Source of the DNA: Zongyangia hominis
GTDB lineage: Bacteria > Bacillota > Clostridia > Oscillospirales > Ruminococcaceae
Length of the DNA: 64,000 nucleotides
Direction: 5' to 3'
Assembly (NCBI RefSeq): GCF_014385095.1
Contig: NZ_JACRTC010000006.1
Location: 62,001-126,000 of the forward strand
The notes beneath the pieces were generated by a model. That model made no database searches. It saw nothing but the letters and a program-made list of their open reading frames with translations, and was not told the DNA's origin. Shown one piece after another: positions 1 through 8,010 of this stretch. The position numbers and the translations under genes were made by a program. Each line of letters begins with the position of its first letter. The stretch's first letter is position 1.

Positions 1-1
1 C

Positions 2-415
2 ATGTGGGTCATCTTTGCACTGCTTTCGGCCTTTTTCGCGGCCGCCACCTCCATTTTGGCCAAAATCGGCATCGAGGGCATCAATTCCAACCTGGCCACC
101 GCCATCCGCACCGTGGTAGTGCTCGTCATGGCCTGGGGCATTGTCTTCATTTCGGGCACCCAGAGCCAGATTTCCGACATCACCGCCAAGAGCTGGGTTT
201 TCCTCGTCCTCTCGGGCCTGGCCACAGGTCTGTCCTGGATGTTCTACTACCGGGCCCTCCAAATTGGGGAGGCCTCCAAGGTGGTGCCCATTGATAAATT
301 CAGCGTTGTCATCAGCATGGTCTTAGCCTTCGTCATCCTCAAGGAGGCCGTCACCATCAAGACCATCATCGGCGGCATCCTCATCACCGCCGGCACCTTC
401 GTTCTCATCCTCTAA
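2..415 (+). CDS. EamA-family half-size transporter
   Basis: Membrane protein of 137 residues with about five hydrophobic segments and the EamA (drug/metabolite transporter superfamily) pattern, including the SILAKIGIEG start region and a PIDKFSV segment near residue 96. Full-length EamA transporters carry two such domains in about 300 residues. A single-domain form like this is a known subgroup and would have to work as a dimer; its substrate cannot be told. The ATG lies at the second base of the window, so the ribosome binding site is not visible, but the N-terminus matches the usual start of the subgroup. A terminator hairpin follows at 519-536. Confidence 0.8.
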   Translation: MWVIFALLSAFFAAATSILAKIGIEGINSNLATAIRTVVVLVMAWGIVFISGTQSQISDITAKSWVFLVLSGLATGLSWMFYYRALQIGEASKVVPIDKFSVVISMVLAFVILKEAVTIKTIIGGILITAGTFVLIL

Positions 416-516
416 CCACCTGCCGGCGGGGGATGCCGCGCTCCTTGGTTTTTTCGTATCACTGTCGCGGCACCCGCGTTGCGGCTCACGGCGTGGCATG
501 GGCGCGGATATGAAAA

Positions 517-541
517 AAGGCGGAGCAAGCTCCGCCTTTTT
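517..541 (+). terminator. Intrinsic terminator after the EamA gene
   Basis: Stem GGCGGAG/CTCCGCC with a CAAG loop, preceded by A's and followed by TTTTT. The symmetric A and T runs mean it could also serve the leftward ECF gene. Confidence 0.75.
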
Positions 542-621
542 ATCTATCAACTTTTCCCGTGAACGAGGCCGCACGGACCGCCTTTCCTCTTGGCTCCACC
601 ACGGAAACAGTACGCCCCGCC

Positions 622-1242
622 TCAAGCCCGGCGCAGCGCCTTTCGCAGCGGGATGACCACCGCCGTCACCAGAACGGCGGCCACGATGGCCTCGGGCACA
701 CCGTTGATACCAACGACCCCCATGATCACCTTGAACAGGGTGTCGAAGGGAATTTCTCGGGCCGCGGCGTAGCTTCTGCCGAAGAACAAATAGATGCCGC
801 CCATAACCAGGATGGTGTTGGTGAGCGACGCGGCCACGGCGCTCACCGCCGAGGCCAGGACCTGGCGCTTTCCGCCCTTGCCGATGGCGCGGAAGAGATA
901 TCCCGCCACCACGCCGATGAGGATGCGGGGCACAAAGCAGATGACCAAGCTCCACCCGTTTCCGCCCACGTCGCCCAGGCTAAAGAAGGGGCTGAATACA
1001 AAGGATGTGGCGGTGGGGGTGAAGGTGTTGGTGAGCAGGCTGCACACGCCGAATACGCCGCCCAGAATGCCGCCCTGCATGGGGCCCAATAGGATGGCGC
1101 CGATAATCACCGGGATGTGCATGGTGGTCGCCTTGGTGAACCCCAGCGGGATAAAGCCCAGCGGGGTCAAGGCCAGCACAACCTCCAAGGCGATGAGCAG
1201 GGAAAGTTGTACCATTCGTTTTGTCTTCTCATTGGCTCTCAT
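622..1242 (-). CDS. ECF transporter S component, possibly for pantothenate
   Basis: Integral membrane protein of 206 residues with six hydrophobic stretches. The short basic N-terminus followed by a LIALEVVLALTPLG segment and the glycine-rich GAILLGPMQGGILGGVFG region are typical of substrate-binding S subunits of energy-coupling factor vitamin transporters. It lies 60 bp downstream of the CoaX-like gene in the same direction, which suggests a pantothenate-linked substrate (PanT-like). That assignment is from context only. The ATPase and T subunits are not in the window and are presumably shared from elsewhere. Residual uncertainty is mainly about substrate. Confidence 0.75.
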   Translation of the reverse strand: MRANEKTKRMVQLSLLIALEVVLALTPLGFIPLGFTKATTMHIPVIIGAILLGPMQGGILGGVFGVCSLLTNTFTPTATSFVFSPFFSLGDVGGNGWSLVICFVPRILIGVVAGYLFRAIGKGGKRQVLASAVSAVAASLTNTILVMGGIYLFFGRSYAAAREIPFDTLFKVIMGVVGINGVPEAIVAAVLVTAVVIPLRKALRRA

Positions 1243-1302
1243 AAGCCATTCCTCCTTGCTGCCGTTCCGTCTTATACGGATACAGCGCTAGTTTTGCAGG
1301 AC

Positions 1303-2082
1303 TTAGTCCCGGACAGGAGGCGCGTTTTTGCAATAAATCTGATAGAGCCCGTCCAGCACCAGATGCTCGTCGAGCTGGATGTCCTCCTCACAGTGGGGCA
1401 CCAATAGGCCCGCCAGCGCGCCGGTGGCCACCAGGGTGGGACTGCCTCCCAGGCGCGCCCGGAAGCGGCGGAACATGCCGTCGATCATGCTGGCATAGCC
1501 ATATACGAGCCCCGAGCGCATGGCGTCGGTGGTGCCGGCTGCAATCAGCTCCCCCGGCTCCCCCAGCCCCACCCGGGGCAGAAGGGCAGCCTTGTCGCTG
1601 AGGGCCTGAAGCGCGATCTCAGGGCCGGGAAAGAGGGCCTTTCCTATGAGCGACCCATTTTCATCCAGCGCCGAAAAGCTCACCGCCGTGCCGATGTCCG
1701 CCACCACACAGGGGGACGGATACCGTTTGACCGCCGCCGCGCAGCCGCAAACAATATCGCTGCCAAACATGGCCGGGTTCTGGGAACGGATGTTGAGCCC
1801 CGTCTTGAGCCCCGGCGACACCACATAAACCTTGCCCGTGCAAAAACGGGAGAGGGCGCTCCGGAGCCTTTCGGTAAGCTCCGGAACCACCGACGATACG
1901 ATGCCGCCCTCCCCTTTCCCTCCGGTCAGACCGTGAGGCGCTATGAGCTGTGCCATTGCCGCTGCGTACTGATCTTCCGTCAATCCGACGTCGGTTTTCA
2001 TCCGCACCGCAAAGCCTAGCCGCCCCTCCTTGTATCCGCCGATGGAAATAAGTGTGTTCTCCACATGCAGCGTGAGTATCAT
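1303..2082 (-). CDS. coaX: Type III pantothenate kinase-like protein (CoaX family, altered P-loop)
   Basis: The protein has 259 residues, the usual CoaX length, and aligns by eye along its whole length: N-terminal beta strand and phosphate motif, ADIGTA (the second acidic motif), FPGPEIALQAL, LLPRVGL and the C-terminal DGLYQIY. CoaX uses ATP to phosphorylate pantothenate, the first step of coenzyme A synthesis. The N-terminal motif, normally D-x-G-N-T, here reads HVENT at residues 6-10, so the acidic residue and the glycine are both replaced, and the second motif reads DIGTAVSFS rather than DxGTATTFD. It may be a non-catalytic or regulatory paralogue; activity is uncertain. The ECF gene downstream is probably co-transcribed. 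Confidence 0.75.
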   Translation of the reverse strand: MILTLHVENTLISIGGYKEGRLGFAVRMKTDVGLTEDQYAAAMAQLIAPHGLTGGKGEGGIVSSVVPELTERLRSALSRFCTGKVYVVSPGLKTGLNIRSQNPAMFGSDIVCGCAAAVKRYPSPCVVADIGTAVSFSALDENGSLIGKALFPGPEIALQALSDKAALLPRVGLGEPGELIAAGTTDAMRSGLVYGYASMIDGMFRRFRARLGGSPTLVATGALAGLLVPHCEEDIQLDEHLVLDGLYQIYCKNAPPVRD

Positions 2083-2192
2083 GGGGTTCCCCTCCCTTCC
2101 CTTTCTGTCCCTTTCAGTATAGCCTCAATTTTCCCCCCTGGCAAGCCGTTTATCCCCCTATCGGAAAAATCGGCGGAATGTGCAGTTCCAGC

Positions 2193-2221
2193 TTTTTATT
2201 CTCACAAAAATCGTGTATAAT
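2193..2221 (+). promoter_or_regulatory. Probable promoter of the HD-domain gene
   Basis: A perfect TATAAT lies at 2216-2221, preceded directly by TG. The -35 position 17 bp upstream is only TTTTTA. The gene starts 29 bp further on with GGAGG at 2241-2245. Confidence 0.55.
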
Positions 2222-2249
2222 AATAGATAAGAAAATTTAGGGAGGTACT

Positions 2250-2915
2250 ATGAAAATCGTCACCTTTCAGGACATCAAAAACAATCCGGAAATTAAGACC
2301 TACATCGCCAAGGCCGACGAGGTCCTCTCCCATCTGGGCTTTACCGAGCACAGCTTCGCCCATGTCACCCGCTGCGCCGTCTACGCCCGGGACATCCTCA
2401 TGAGCCTCGGTTACGACGAGCGCACCTGTGAGCTCGGGGAAATTGCGGGCTATATGCACGACATCGGCAACCTCATCAATCGCATCGACCACGCCCAGAG
2501 CGGCGCCATCATGGCCTTCCGCATCCTGGATCACATGGAAATGCCCCCCGAAGAGATCGCCACCGTGGTGACCGCCATCGGCAACCACGACGAGGGCACC
2601 GCCGTCCCGGTCAACGCCGTGGCCGCCGCCCTCATTCTCGCCGACAAGACCGATGTGCGCCGCTCCCGGGTCCGCAACCGGGATATGCTCACCTTCGATA
2701 TCCACGACCGGGTCAACTACGCCGTGGAGGATTCCAGCTTCACCATCGACGCGAAACGCCGCACCGTGTCGCTGAACATCAGTATCGACACTTCCATTTG
2801 CGCGGTGATGGATTACTTTGAAATTTTCTTGGGTCGGATGCTCCTTTGCAAAAAGGCCGCGGAGTTTTTAGAGGTCGTTTTTGAGCTGACCATCAACGGC
2901 GTGCGGCTCTTATAA
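2250..2915 (+). CDS. HD-domain phosphohydrolase
   Basis: Soluble protein of 221 residues. Visible HD-superfamily metal ligands are H33 or H37 in TEHSFAHVTR, the HD pair in GYMHDIGN near residue 70, and a further GNHDE near residue 113, followed by ADKTDVRRSRVR. These bind divalent metals and typically hydrolyse phosphate mono- or diesters, often nucleotides; no substrate can be named. The last 90 residues after the HD core look like an alpha/beta domain without a recognised family. ATG with GGAGG 5 bp upstream fixes the start. It is transcribed alone; a short GC hairpin at 2931-2950 follows, but without a T run on this strand. Confidence 0.8.
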   Translation: MKIVTFQDIKNNPEIKTYIAKADEVLSHLGFTEHSFAHVTRCAVYARDILMSLGYDERTCELGEIAGYMHDIGNLINRIDHAQSGAIMAFRILDHMEMPPEEIATVVTAIGNHDEGTAVPVNAVAAALILADKTDVRRSRVRNRDMLTFDIHDRVNYAVEDSSFTIDAKRRTVSLNISIDTSICAVMDYFEIFLGRMLLCKKAAEFLEVVFELTINGVRLL

Positions 2916-2975
2916 CACAAACAGAAAAAAGACGGGGGAACTCCCCCGTCAATGACAACATGGATGGATGACAAA

Positions 2976-4169
2976 ATGAAAAGATTTTGCGTTTTCCTCG
3001 CCGTCATTGTCCTCATGGGAATGGCAGCGAGCTTTTTTGTACTTGCTGATTCGACATATTTCGACGAATGTGAGAGTGCCGACAACACCGAATTCATCTC
3101 TTACAGTAATTTACGCGCCGCTTCCCCCGACTTCGGCGAGGAAGTGGGCTGGCCCAATGCGCCCGACAGCACCGTCCTGACCGCCGACTTTGCCGGCGGC
3201 CCTCCCTCGGCCATCTACCACATCTCGGGCGTGGACCGGCTCACCGTGAGCTGCTATCTCCCCATGTCGCCCATGGCCAGCCGGAACATGTACGGCGATT
3301 ATGTGCTGATGGACGTCGCGGGAGACCCGGAAGGGACCATGGATTTGGACGGGGCCCTGCCCGTTTCATACAGTCCGGTGGACGGCAACCTGTATCTCCA
3401 CACGCCGGATGAAGGATATCTGCTCTACATGGTGGAAAAGGGAGCCGGCGTCTTTCGCCCGCTGCCCGATGAGGACGTTTTCCTCTCCCAGATCAAGGAC
3501 ACCCTCACCACCAGCTTCTTGGAGGTACTTGTCTCCGATGATGGGGAAAGCTATCATTCGCTGGACTACGATATTGCCTCCTGCCGCATGTCCTTGGAAT
3601 CTTCCAGTCCGCTGACCTATTATTACACCACGCTCTATCTTCCCATTCCCAGCGGCACCCGCTACATCGGCTTACAGATGAACTACCCCGAAGAAATTCC
3701 CATGGCGGACGGCGGTACCCTCCACAATCCCAATGGGGACATGATGCGCTTGGCCCGGGTGGATTTTCAGGGCGAATACCTCAATTGGGGCGACCCGCCT
3801 CCCGACGAGGAGGAGGAACCCGATCCCATGTTCAACGTGGAGGGCTTTTATATCATCCACCGTTCCTCCGCTTCCAGCCGGAACACCTCCGGGGACAAGA
3901 TCACCCAGTATTTCGAGATCACCAACAACTACTATAACGGCGCCGGCCCCAGCTCCGGCGGCTCCCAAGTTTCTTCGGGCGAAAGCGGCGGGAAGATGAA
4001 GCTCATCCTCTCCGACGAGGCGGCGGTTCCCGTGGCGGGCGGCCAGGGGGAACGGCGGACCAACAATGTGCTCATACTCGTGTGCAGCCTCATCTATCTG
4101 ATGCTGGCCATGGCCGCCGTGGCGGTGCTGATCTTCAAATTCCGATCTTATCACGCAAATGATAACTAA
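2976..4169 (+). CDS. Unknown protein with N-terminal signal/anchor and C-terminal membrane segment
   Basis: Not recognised. The 397-residue product starts with a basic MKR and a hydrophobic stretch to about residue 22 ending in FFVLADS, which looks like a signal peptide or anchor. A long extracytoplasmic part rich in D, P, S and Y follows, with an acidic DPPPDEEEEPDP linker near residue 283. One hydrophobic helix is seen near the C-terminus (NNVLILVCSLIYLMLAMAAV) with a short basic tail. The topology suggests a surface domain tethered to the membrane. An in-frame ATG at 2952 is possible, but it begins inside the tail of the preceding hairpin and adds eight non-hydrophobic residues, so 2976 is preferred. 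There is no good ribosome binding site for either. Confidence 0.6.
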   Translation: MKRFCVFLAVIVLMGMAASFFVLADSTYFDECESADNTEFISYSNLRAASPDFGEEVGWPNAPDSTVLTADFAGGPPSAIYHISGVDRLTVSCYLPMSPMASRNMYGDYVLMDVAGDPEGTMDLDGALPVSYSPVDGNLYLHTPDEGYLLYMVEKGAGVFRPLPDEDVFLSQIKDTLTTSFLEVLVSDDGESYHSLDYDIASCRMSLESSSPLTYYYTTLYLPIPSGTRYIGLQMNYPEEIPMADGGTLHNPNGDMMRLARVDFQGEYLNWGDPPPDEEEEPDPMFNVEGFYIIHRSSASSRNTSGDKITQYFEITNNYYNGAGPSSGGSQVSSGESGGKMKLILSDEAAVPVAGGQGERRTNNVLILVCSLIYLMLAMAAVAVLIFKFRSYHANDN

Positions 4170-4181
4170 ATTCAAGCTAAC

Positions 4182-4210
4182 TATACATAATATATCGCAA
4201 ATTGTATAAT
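4182..4210 (+). promoter_or_regulatory. Probable promoter of the XRE gene
   Basis: TATACA at 4182-4187 and a perfect TATAAT at 4205-4210 with 17 bp between them, in an AT-rich gap immediately upstream of the XRE regulator. Confidence 0.6.
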
Positions 4211-4268
4211 TTGTCAAGCGGTATATTTCTATTGAAACCACTAAGATTAACCTTGAGAGGTGATTTTA

Positions 4269-4496
4269 GTGGAAATTGAAGAAATGATTCGACAAATTGG
4301 GCTCAATATCGCATACCATCGCAAGAGGAAAGGCTATACACAAGAACAGCTTGCTGACCGGGTTCCAATGAGCCGCGGCCATCTCAGTCATATCGAATCA
4401 TATAACGTTCAAACCAAGTTTTCCGTCTCCACCCTGCTGGCCATTGCCAAAGCGCTGGAGATCGAGCCCAAGCTGCTCTTCGAGTTCCGGGAATAG
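4269..4496 (+). CDS. XRE-family helix-turn-helix regulator
   Basis: A 75-residue protein that is essentially one Cro/C1-type DNA-binding domain: IGLNIAYHRKRKGYTQEQLADRVPMSRGHLSHIE, with the recognition helix around SRGHLSHIE, then a C-terminal helix ending in LFEFRE. Such stand-alone proteins bind DNA as dimers; the target is unknown. GTG at 4269 is chosen because GAGAGGTGA at 4254-4262 lies at the right distance; a GTG at 4260 would overlap that site. A strong terminator follows at 4511-4540. Confidence 0.85.
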   Translation: MEIEEMIRQIGLNIAYHRKRKGYTQEQLADRVPMSRGHLSHIESYNVQTKFSVSTLLAIAKALEIEPKLLFEFRE

Positions 4497-4510
4497 CTTA
4501 GGGCCCCAAC

Positions 4511-4540
4511 AAAAGCCCCGCAGTTTTCTGCGGGGCTTTT
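4511..4540 (+). terminator. Intrinsic terminator after the XRE gene
   Basis: Stem AAAAGCCCCGCAG / CTGCGGGGCTTTT with a TTTT loop, 15 bp after the stop codon. Confidence 0.9.
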
Positions 4541-4556
4541 GTTATGCGTGGCTTTC

Positions 4557-4845
4557 CGCGCAGCATCATCGCGGGCGACGCGACAGTGGTTTCATCTAAA
4601 CTTGGGGCGCGTCAGCCCGCATCACGGTCGCGGGCGACGTGACAACGGTTCCATCTAAGCTTGGGGGCGCGTCAGCCCGCACCGGTAGGTGCCGCGTCAT
4701 CCTGTCCCGGCAGGTGGCGGGCAGGGCCCGCCGCCATACCGCGCTGTGGTCGGTCCGCATCACGGTCGCGGGCGACGCGACAATGGTTTCATTTAATCTT
4801 GGGGCGCGTTATCCCGCACCGGTAGGTGCCGCGTCATCCTCCGCT
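4557..4845. repeat. Intergenic repeat cluster, locus A (hairpin core ACCGGYAGGT)
   Basis: Three units of about 60 bp share the text GCGGGCGACGYGACARYGGT, then TTCATCTAA and GGGGCGCGT: 4561-4620, 4621-4680 and about 4757-4815. Between and after them the segment CCCGCACCGGTAGGTGCCGC occurs twice (4676-4695, 4814-4833), and CGGCAGGTGGCGGGCAGGGC occurs once near 4713. The same blocks recur at loci B-E in this window. The right end runs into the rsmA coding sequence and supplies its last dozen codons and the stop. Confidence 0.8.
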
Positions 4846-5687
4846 GGTAGGCGGATGCGGCCAAAGTCCTCCAGGGTGAGCTGCTCGGCGCGGGCCTTGG
4901 GGGAAACCTGGGCGCGTTCCAGCATCCTTGATACCTCCTCCTTGGGCAGGCCGAGGCCGGAAGAGAGGGCGTTGACGATGGTCTTGCGGCGCTGGGAGAA
5001 ACCCGCCTTGATGATGGCAAAAAGGGCCTTTTCGTCGGGCACCTGGATGGCGGGGGACTCCCGGACGTCGAGGCGGATGACTGCGGAGTCCACGTCGGGG
5101 GCGGGCAGGAAGCTGCCCCGAGAGACGGAGAAGAGCTGTTTGGGCTCGCTGTAATAGGAGACGGCCAGGCTCAGCGCGCCGCACTCCCGGCTCCCGGGCT
5201 TGGCACAGATGCGCACGGCGGCCTCCTTTTGCACCATGACGGTGATGGAAACGATGGGCAGGCGCTGTTCCAAGAGGGACATGAGGATGGGGGACGTGAT
5301 GTAATAGGGCAGGTTGGCGCACACCGCCACCTGCATACCGGCAAACTCGTCGGCAATGAGCTTTTTTAAATCCACCTTGAGCACGTCGTCGTTGATGACC
5401 TTGATGTTGTCAAATTCGCTGAGGGTCTCGTCCAGGACCGGCAGGAGGCGGCTGTCCAGTTCGATGCAGACCACCTTGTCCGCGCGCTGGGCAAGCTCCG
5501 CGGTGAGGACGCCGATGCCGGTGCCGATTTCAATGATGCCGAAGCCGGGCCGGGCGTTTCCCATCTCGGCGATGCGGGGGCAGACCGAAGGATTGATGAG
5601 GAAATTCTGCCCCAGGGCCTTGGAAAAGGAAAAGCCGTAGCGGTTGACAATGTCTTTGATGGTGCCGATGTTGGAAAGCTTGCTCAT
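4809..5687 (-). CDS. rsmA: 16S rRNA adenine(1518/1519)-N6 dimethyltransferase
   Basis: RsmA (KsgA) transfers four methyl groups from S-adenosylmethionine to two adjacent adenines in helix 45 of 16S rRNA during 30S maturation. The 292-residue product has the FSKALGQNFL start, the SAM-binding EIGTGIGVLT loop near residues 53-62, and NLPYYITSP near residue 125, which is the adenine-handling N-L-P-Y motif. A C-terminal helical domain follows. The ATG at 5687 has GGGGA upstream, and a TATAAT-like box lies at 5737-5742. The final residues after RIRLPA are encoded by the intergenic repeat, so this tail is not conserved sequence. Confidence 0.95.
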   Translation of the reverse strand: MSKLSNIGTIKDIVNRYGFSFSKALGQNFLINPSVCPRIAEMGNARPGFGIIEIGTGIGVLTAELAQRADKVVCIELDSRLLPVLDETLSEFDNIKVINDDVLKVDLKKLIADEFAGMQVAVCANLPYYITSPILMSLLEQRLPIVSITVMVQKEAAVRICAKPGSRECGALSLAVSYYSEPKQLFSVSRGSFLPAPDVDSAVIRLDVRESPAIQVPDEKALFAIIKAGFSQRRKTIVNALSSGLGLPKEEVSRMLERAQVSPKARAEQLTLEDFGRIRLPAEDDAAPTGAG

Positions 5688-5841
5688 AAATTAGCGGTCC
5701 CCCTGTATTTCTTTGGCCTCGGGCCGGATTGGTGTTATTATACCACAGTTTCCACTCTTTTTATAGGGTCCGTGGATGGGACTGGCAAAGGCGTTCTTTT
5801 TACAAAATTCGCCCTCATATAAGAAAAGTCTGGAAAAGCCA

Positions 5842-5870
5842 TTGCAACGAAAGGGCAAATCAACTACAAT
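5842..5870 (+). promoter_or_regulatory. Promoter of the deaminase gene
   Basis: TTGCAA at 5842-5847 and TACAAT at 5865-5870, spaced 17 bp, 36 bp before the ATG. Confidence 0.65.
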
Positions 5871-5905
5871 AAAAGAAAATCAAAGCCGAGGGAGGCGCAA
5901 ACCTT

Positions 5906-6397
5906 ATGAATCGACGCGACAAAATCAATTATTATCTGGATATCGCCCAGACTGTTCTGGAACGCGGTACCTGTTTACGGCGGAATTTCGGTGCCATTAT
6001 TGTTAAAAACGACCAGATCATCTCCACCGGTTATGTGGGTGCGCCCCGCGGGCGGAAAAACTGCTGTGACTTGGGCTACTGTACCCGGGAAGAACTGGGG
6101 ATCCCCCGGGGCGAGCGCTATGAACTGTGCCGCTCGGTCCATGCGGAGGCCAACGCCATCATCTCCGCCTCCCGGGCGGATATGCTGGGGAGCACCTTAT
6201 ATCTGGTGGGCCGGGACTACGCCACCAAGGAGCTTGTCAAGGACGCCAACCCCTGCGCCATGTGTAAGCGGATGATCATCAACGCGGGCATCAGCACGGT
6301 GGTGGTGAGGGACACCCCCGAGGACTTCCGGGTCACCTATGTCTACGACGAATGGGTGATGAACGACGAGTCTCTGGAGGGCAAACGGGGCTATTAG
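5906..6397 (+). CDS. dCMP deaminase family protein
   Basis: Zinc-dependent cytidine/deoxycytidylate deaminase fold, 163 residues. The catalytic HAE motif (SVHAEANAI, near residue 77) supplies the zinc-binding histidine and the proton-shuttling glutamate; PCAMC near residue 118 supplies the two zinc cysteines. An extra cysteine-rich insert (KNCCDLGYCTREELG) is typical of the dCMP deaminase/ComEB group, which converts dCMP to dUMP for dTMP synthesis. GGGAGG lies 9 bp before the ATG. It is a single-gene unit with its own promoter and terminator. Confidence 0.85.
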   Translation: MNRRDKINYYLDIAQTVLERGTCLRRNFGAIIVKNDQIISTGYVGAPRGRKNCCDLGYCTREELGIPRGERYELCRSVHAEANAIISASRADMLGSTLYLVGRDYATKELVKDANPCAMCKRMIINAGISTVVVRDTPEDFRVTYVYDEWVMNDESLEGKRGY

Positions 6398-6407
6398 TTT
6401 TACAAAG

Positions 6408-6441
6408 AAAAGGGCCGGAGGAAGCTTCCTCCGGCCCTTTT
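6408..6441 (+). terminator. Intrinsic terminator after the deaminase gene
   Basis: Near-perfect palindrome AAGGGCCGGAGGAAGCTTCC continuing to CTCCGGCCCTTTTT, just after the stop codon. Confidence 0.85.
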
Positions 6442-6489
6442 TGCCGCCGGTCCATCGAACGGGCCCGTCATCCCGGGTTAAAACGCGCA

Positions 6490-6522
6490 AAGGCCGCTGC
6501 CCCTCCTGGGGGCAGCGGCCTT
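6490..6522 (-). terminator. GC-rich hairpin, probable terminator of the leftward methyltransferase gene
   Basis: Stem AAGGCCGCTGCCCC / GGGGGCAGCGGCCTT with a four-base loop, 80 bp past the stop codon of the leftward gene. The trailing T run on the minus strand is poor, so efficiency is uncertain. Confidence 0.45.
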
Positions 6523-6602
6523 GTTCACGGTCAAGATGCGGAAAACCGCACGGGACGCCGCCGGGTACGCGCGGCCTATGATTTGCGGAGCCTCCGTAGC
6601 GG

Positions 6603-7832
6603 CTAGAAAAGGAGCGCGCCGTAGCCTTCGCAGATCTTTTCCAGCACTTCCCGCTCCAGGTCGGTCATGGAGCTGCACACAATGGCCCGGCCGGGGTAGT
6701 AGATCAGCGCCATTTCCAGGGCGCTTTCGTTATCTGAGAGAAAGGCCACCGGCAGGTCGGTCATGTGGGCGTTCTGGGCAAAATGGTAGGCGTCGTCGGG
6801 AGTGGGCACCTCGACGAGCACCGCGTCCCAGCCCTCGTCCTCCGCTTCCAAAATGTCCTCGGTCATATCCACCTCGCAGGAGAGCGGCTCGGAAAACTCC
6901 AGGTCCTCGGTGAGGAAGAAGGTCTCGTCGTAGCTGCACGCGATGATGTCCTCGGGGTTGGGCTGGGGAAGTTTGCGCCCGGCGAAGTCATAGCTTTCCA
7001 CCATCAGCCTGAGCGCCGCGATGTGCGCGGGCGTGGCGCCGCAGCAGCCGCCCACCATGGAAGCCCCGGCGTCCAGCACCTGCTTCATAGCCGCGGCAAA
7101 TTCTTCCGGCGTCATCGGGTATTCCCCATGGGCGTCGGGCTCTCCCAGGCTGGGCTTTGCAATCAGCGGCACCTGGGCGTAGGGGATGAGGCGCTCGATC
7201 TGCTCGGTGAGCTTGTCGAAACGGCCGGTGCAGTTGATGCCGAAGGCTTTGACCCCCAGCGACTGGGCGGCGATCATGCAGCTTAACATGTTGGAGCCGT
7301 CTAAGGTTTCGCCCTCCTCGTTCATGGACATGGTGACATAGAGGGGAAGCCCCGTCTGCCGGGCGCCCAGCACAGCGGCCCGCATCCCGGTCATGGAAAT
7401 CATGGTTTCGCAGACGATCAGATCCACCCCCGCGTTTTTGAGGGCGAAGGCCTGCTCGCTGTAAATGTTCACCAGCTCCAAAAAGGGCGTCTCTCCAAAG
7501 GGCTCGATAGCGAGATTGGTGGGGGCGATGTCCCCCGCCACCAGCACGCCGGACGCCTCCGCCGCCGCTTTGGTGAGAGCCACCAGCTTGGCGTTAAGCG
7601 CGTCCACCTCATCGTCCTTCCCGAATCGGGAGAGCATGGCGCGGTTGGCGGTAAAGGTGGGGGCATAGAGGACCTGGGCCCCCGCCTCGATATAGGCGCG
7701 CTGTAATTCCAGGAGCACTCCGGGGTGCTCCAGTATCCACTGTTCCGGGCAGGCGGAAATTGGCATGCCCACTCTCATTAAATTGGTTCCTGTGGCGCCA
7801 TCCAATAATCGGGGTGGCAAGGGTACTTCCAT
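6603..7832 (-). CDS. Homocysteine S-methyltransferase family protein
   Basis: The N-terminal 300 residues form a betaine/cobalamin-type homocysteine methyltransferase barrel: LLDGATGTNL at the start, GINCTG in the middle and GGCCGATPAHI near residue 275, giving the three zinc-binding cysteines. Such domains move a methyl group to homocysteine to make methionine; the donor cannot be told. The remaining 110 residues are an acidic alpha/beta extension without the folate- or B12-binding modules of full MetH, so the protein is either a stand-alone enzyme or a partner of a separate corrinoid protein. The start has GGGAGG at a good distance. It is followed by terminator-like 6490-6522. Confidence 0.85.
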   Translation of the reverse strand: MEVPLPPRLLDGATGTNLMRVGMPISACPEQWILEHPGVLLELQRAYIEAGAQVLYAPTFTANRAMLSRFGKDDEVDALNAKLVALTKAAAEASGVLVAGDIAPTNLAIEPFGETPFLELVNIYSEQAFALKNAGVDLIVCETMISMTGMRAAVLGARQTGLPLYVTMSMNEEGETLDGSNMLSCMIAAQSLGVKAFGINCTGRFDKLTEQIERLIPYAQVPLIAKPSLGEPDAHGEYPMTPEEFAAAMKQVLDAGASMVGGCCGATPAHIAALRLMVESYDFAGRKLPQPNPEDIIACSYDETFFLTEDLEFSEPLSCEVDMTEDILEAEDEGWDAVLVEVPTPDDAYHFAQNAHMTDLPVAFLSDNESALEMALIYYPGRAIVCSSMTDLEREVLEKICEGYGALLF

Positions 7833-7904
7833 TCTTTCCTCCCTTTCTGGACCGCATGGTCCGAAAGTCTATGATATTTCGTTTTCTATGCATGCGTATA
7901 GTTC

Positions 7905-8010
7905 GGAGCGCGTCGGGCCCCACCGCTAGGTGGCGTCCCGTCTTTCGGCGTGGGCGTGGCATCTCCGCCTCAAAACGGCCCAGAGCGCGTCTCGCCCCAC
8001 CGCCAGGTGG
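7905..8010. repeat. Intergenic repeat, locus B
   Basis: Two cores, CACCGCTAGGTGG at 7921-7933 and CACCGCCAGGTGG at 7998-8010, 77 bp apart, each preceded by GCGCGTC. The second ends at the base before the stop codon of argS. Confidence 0.7.
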
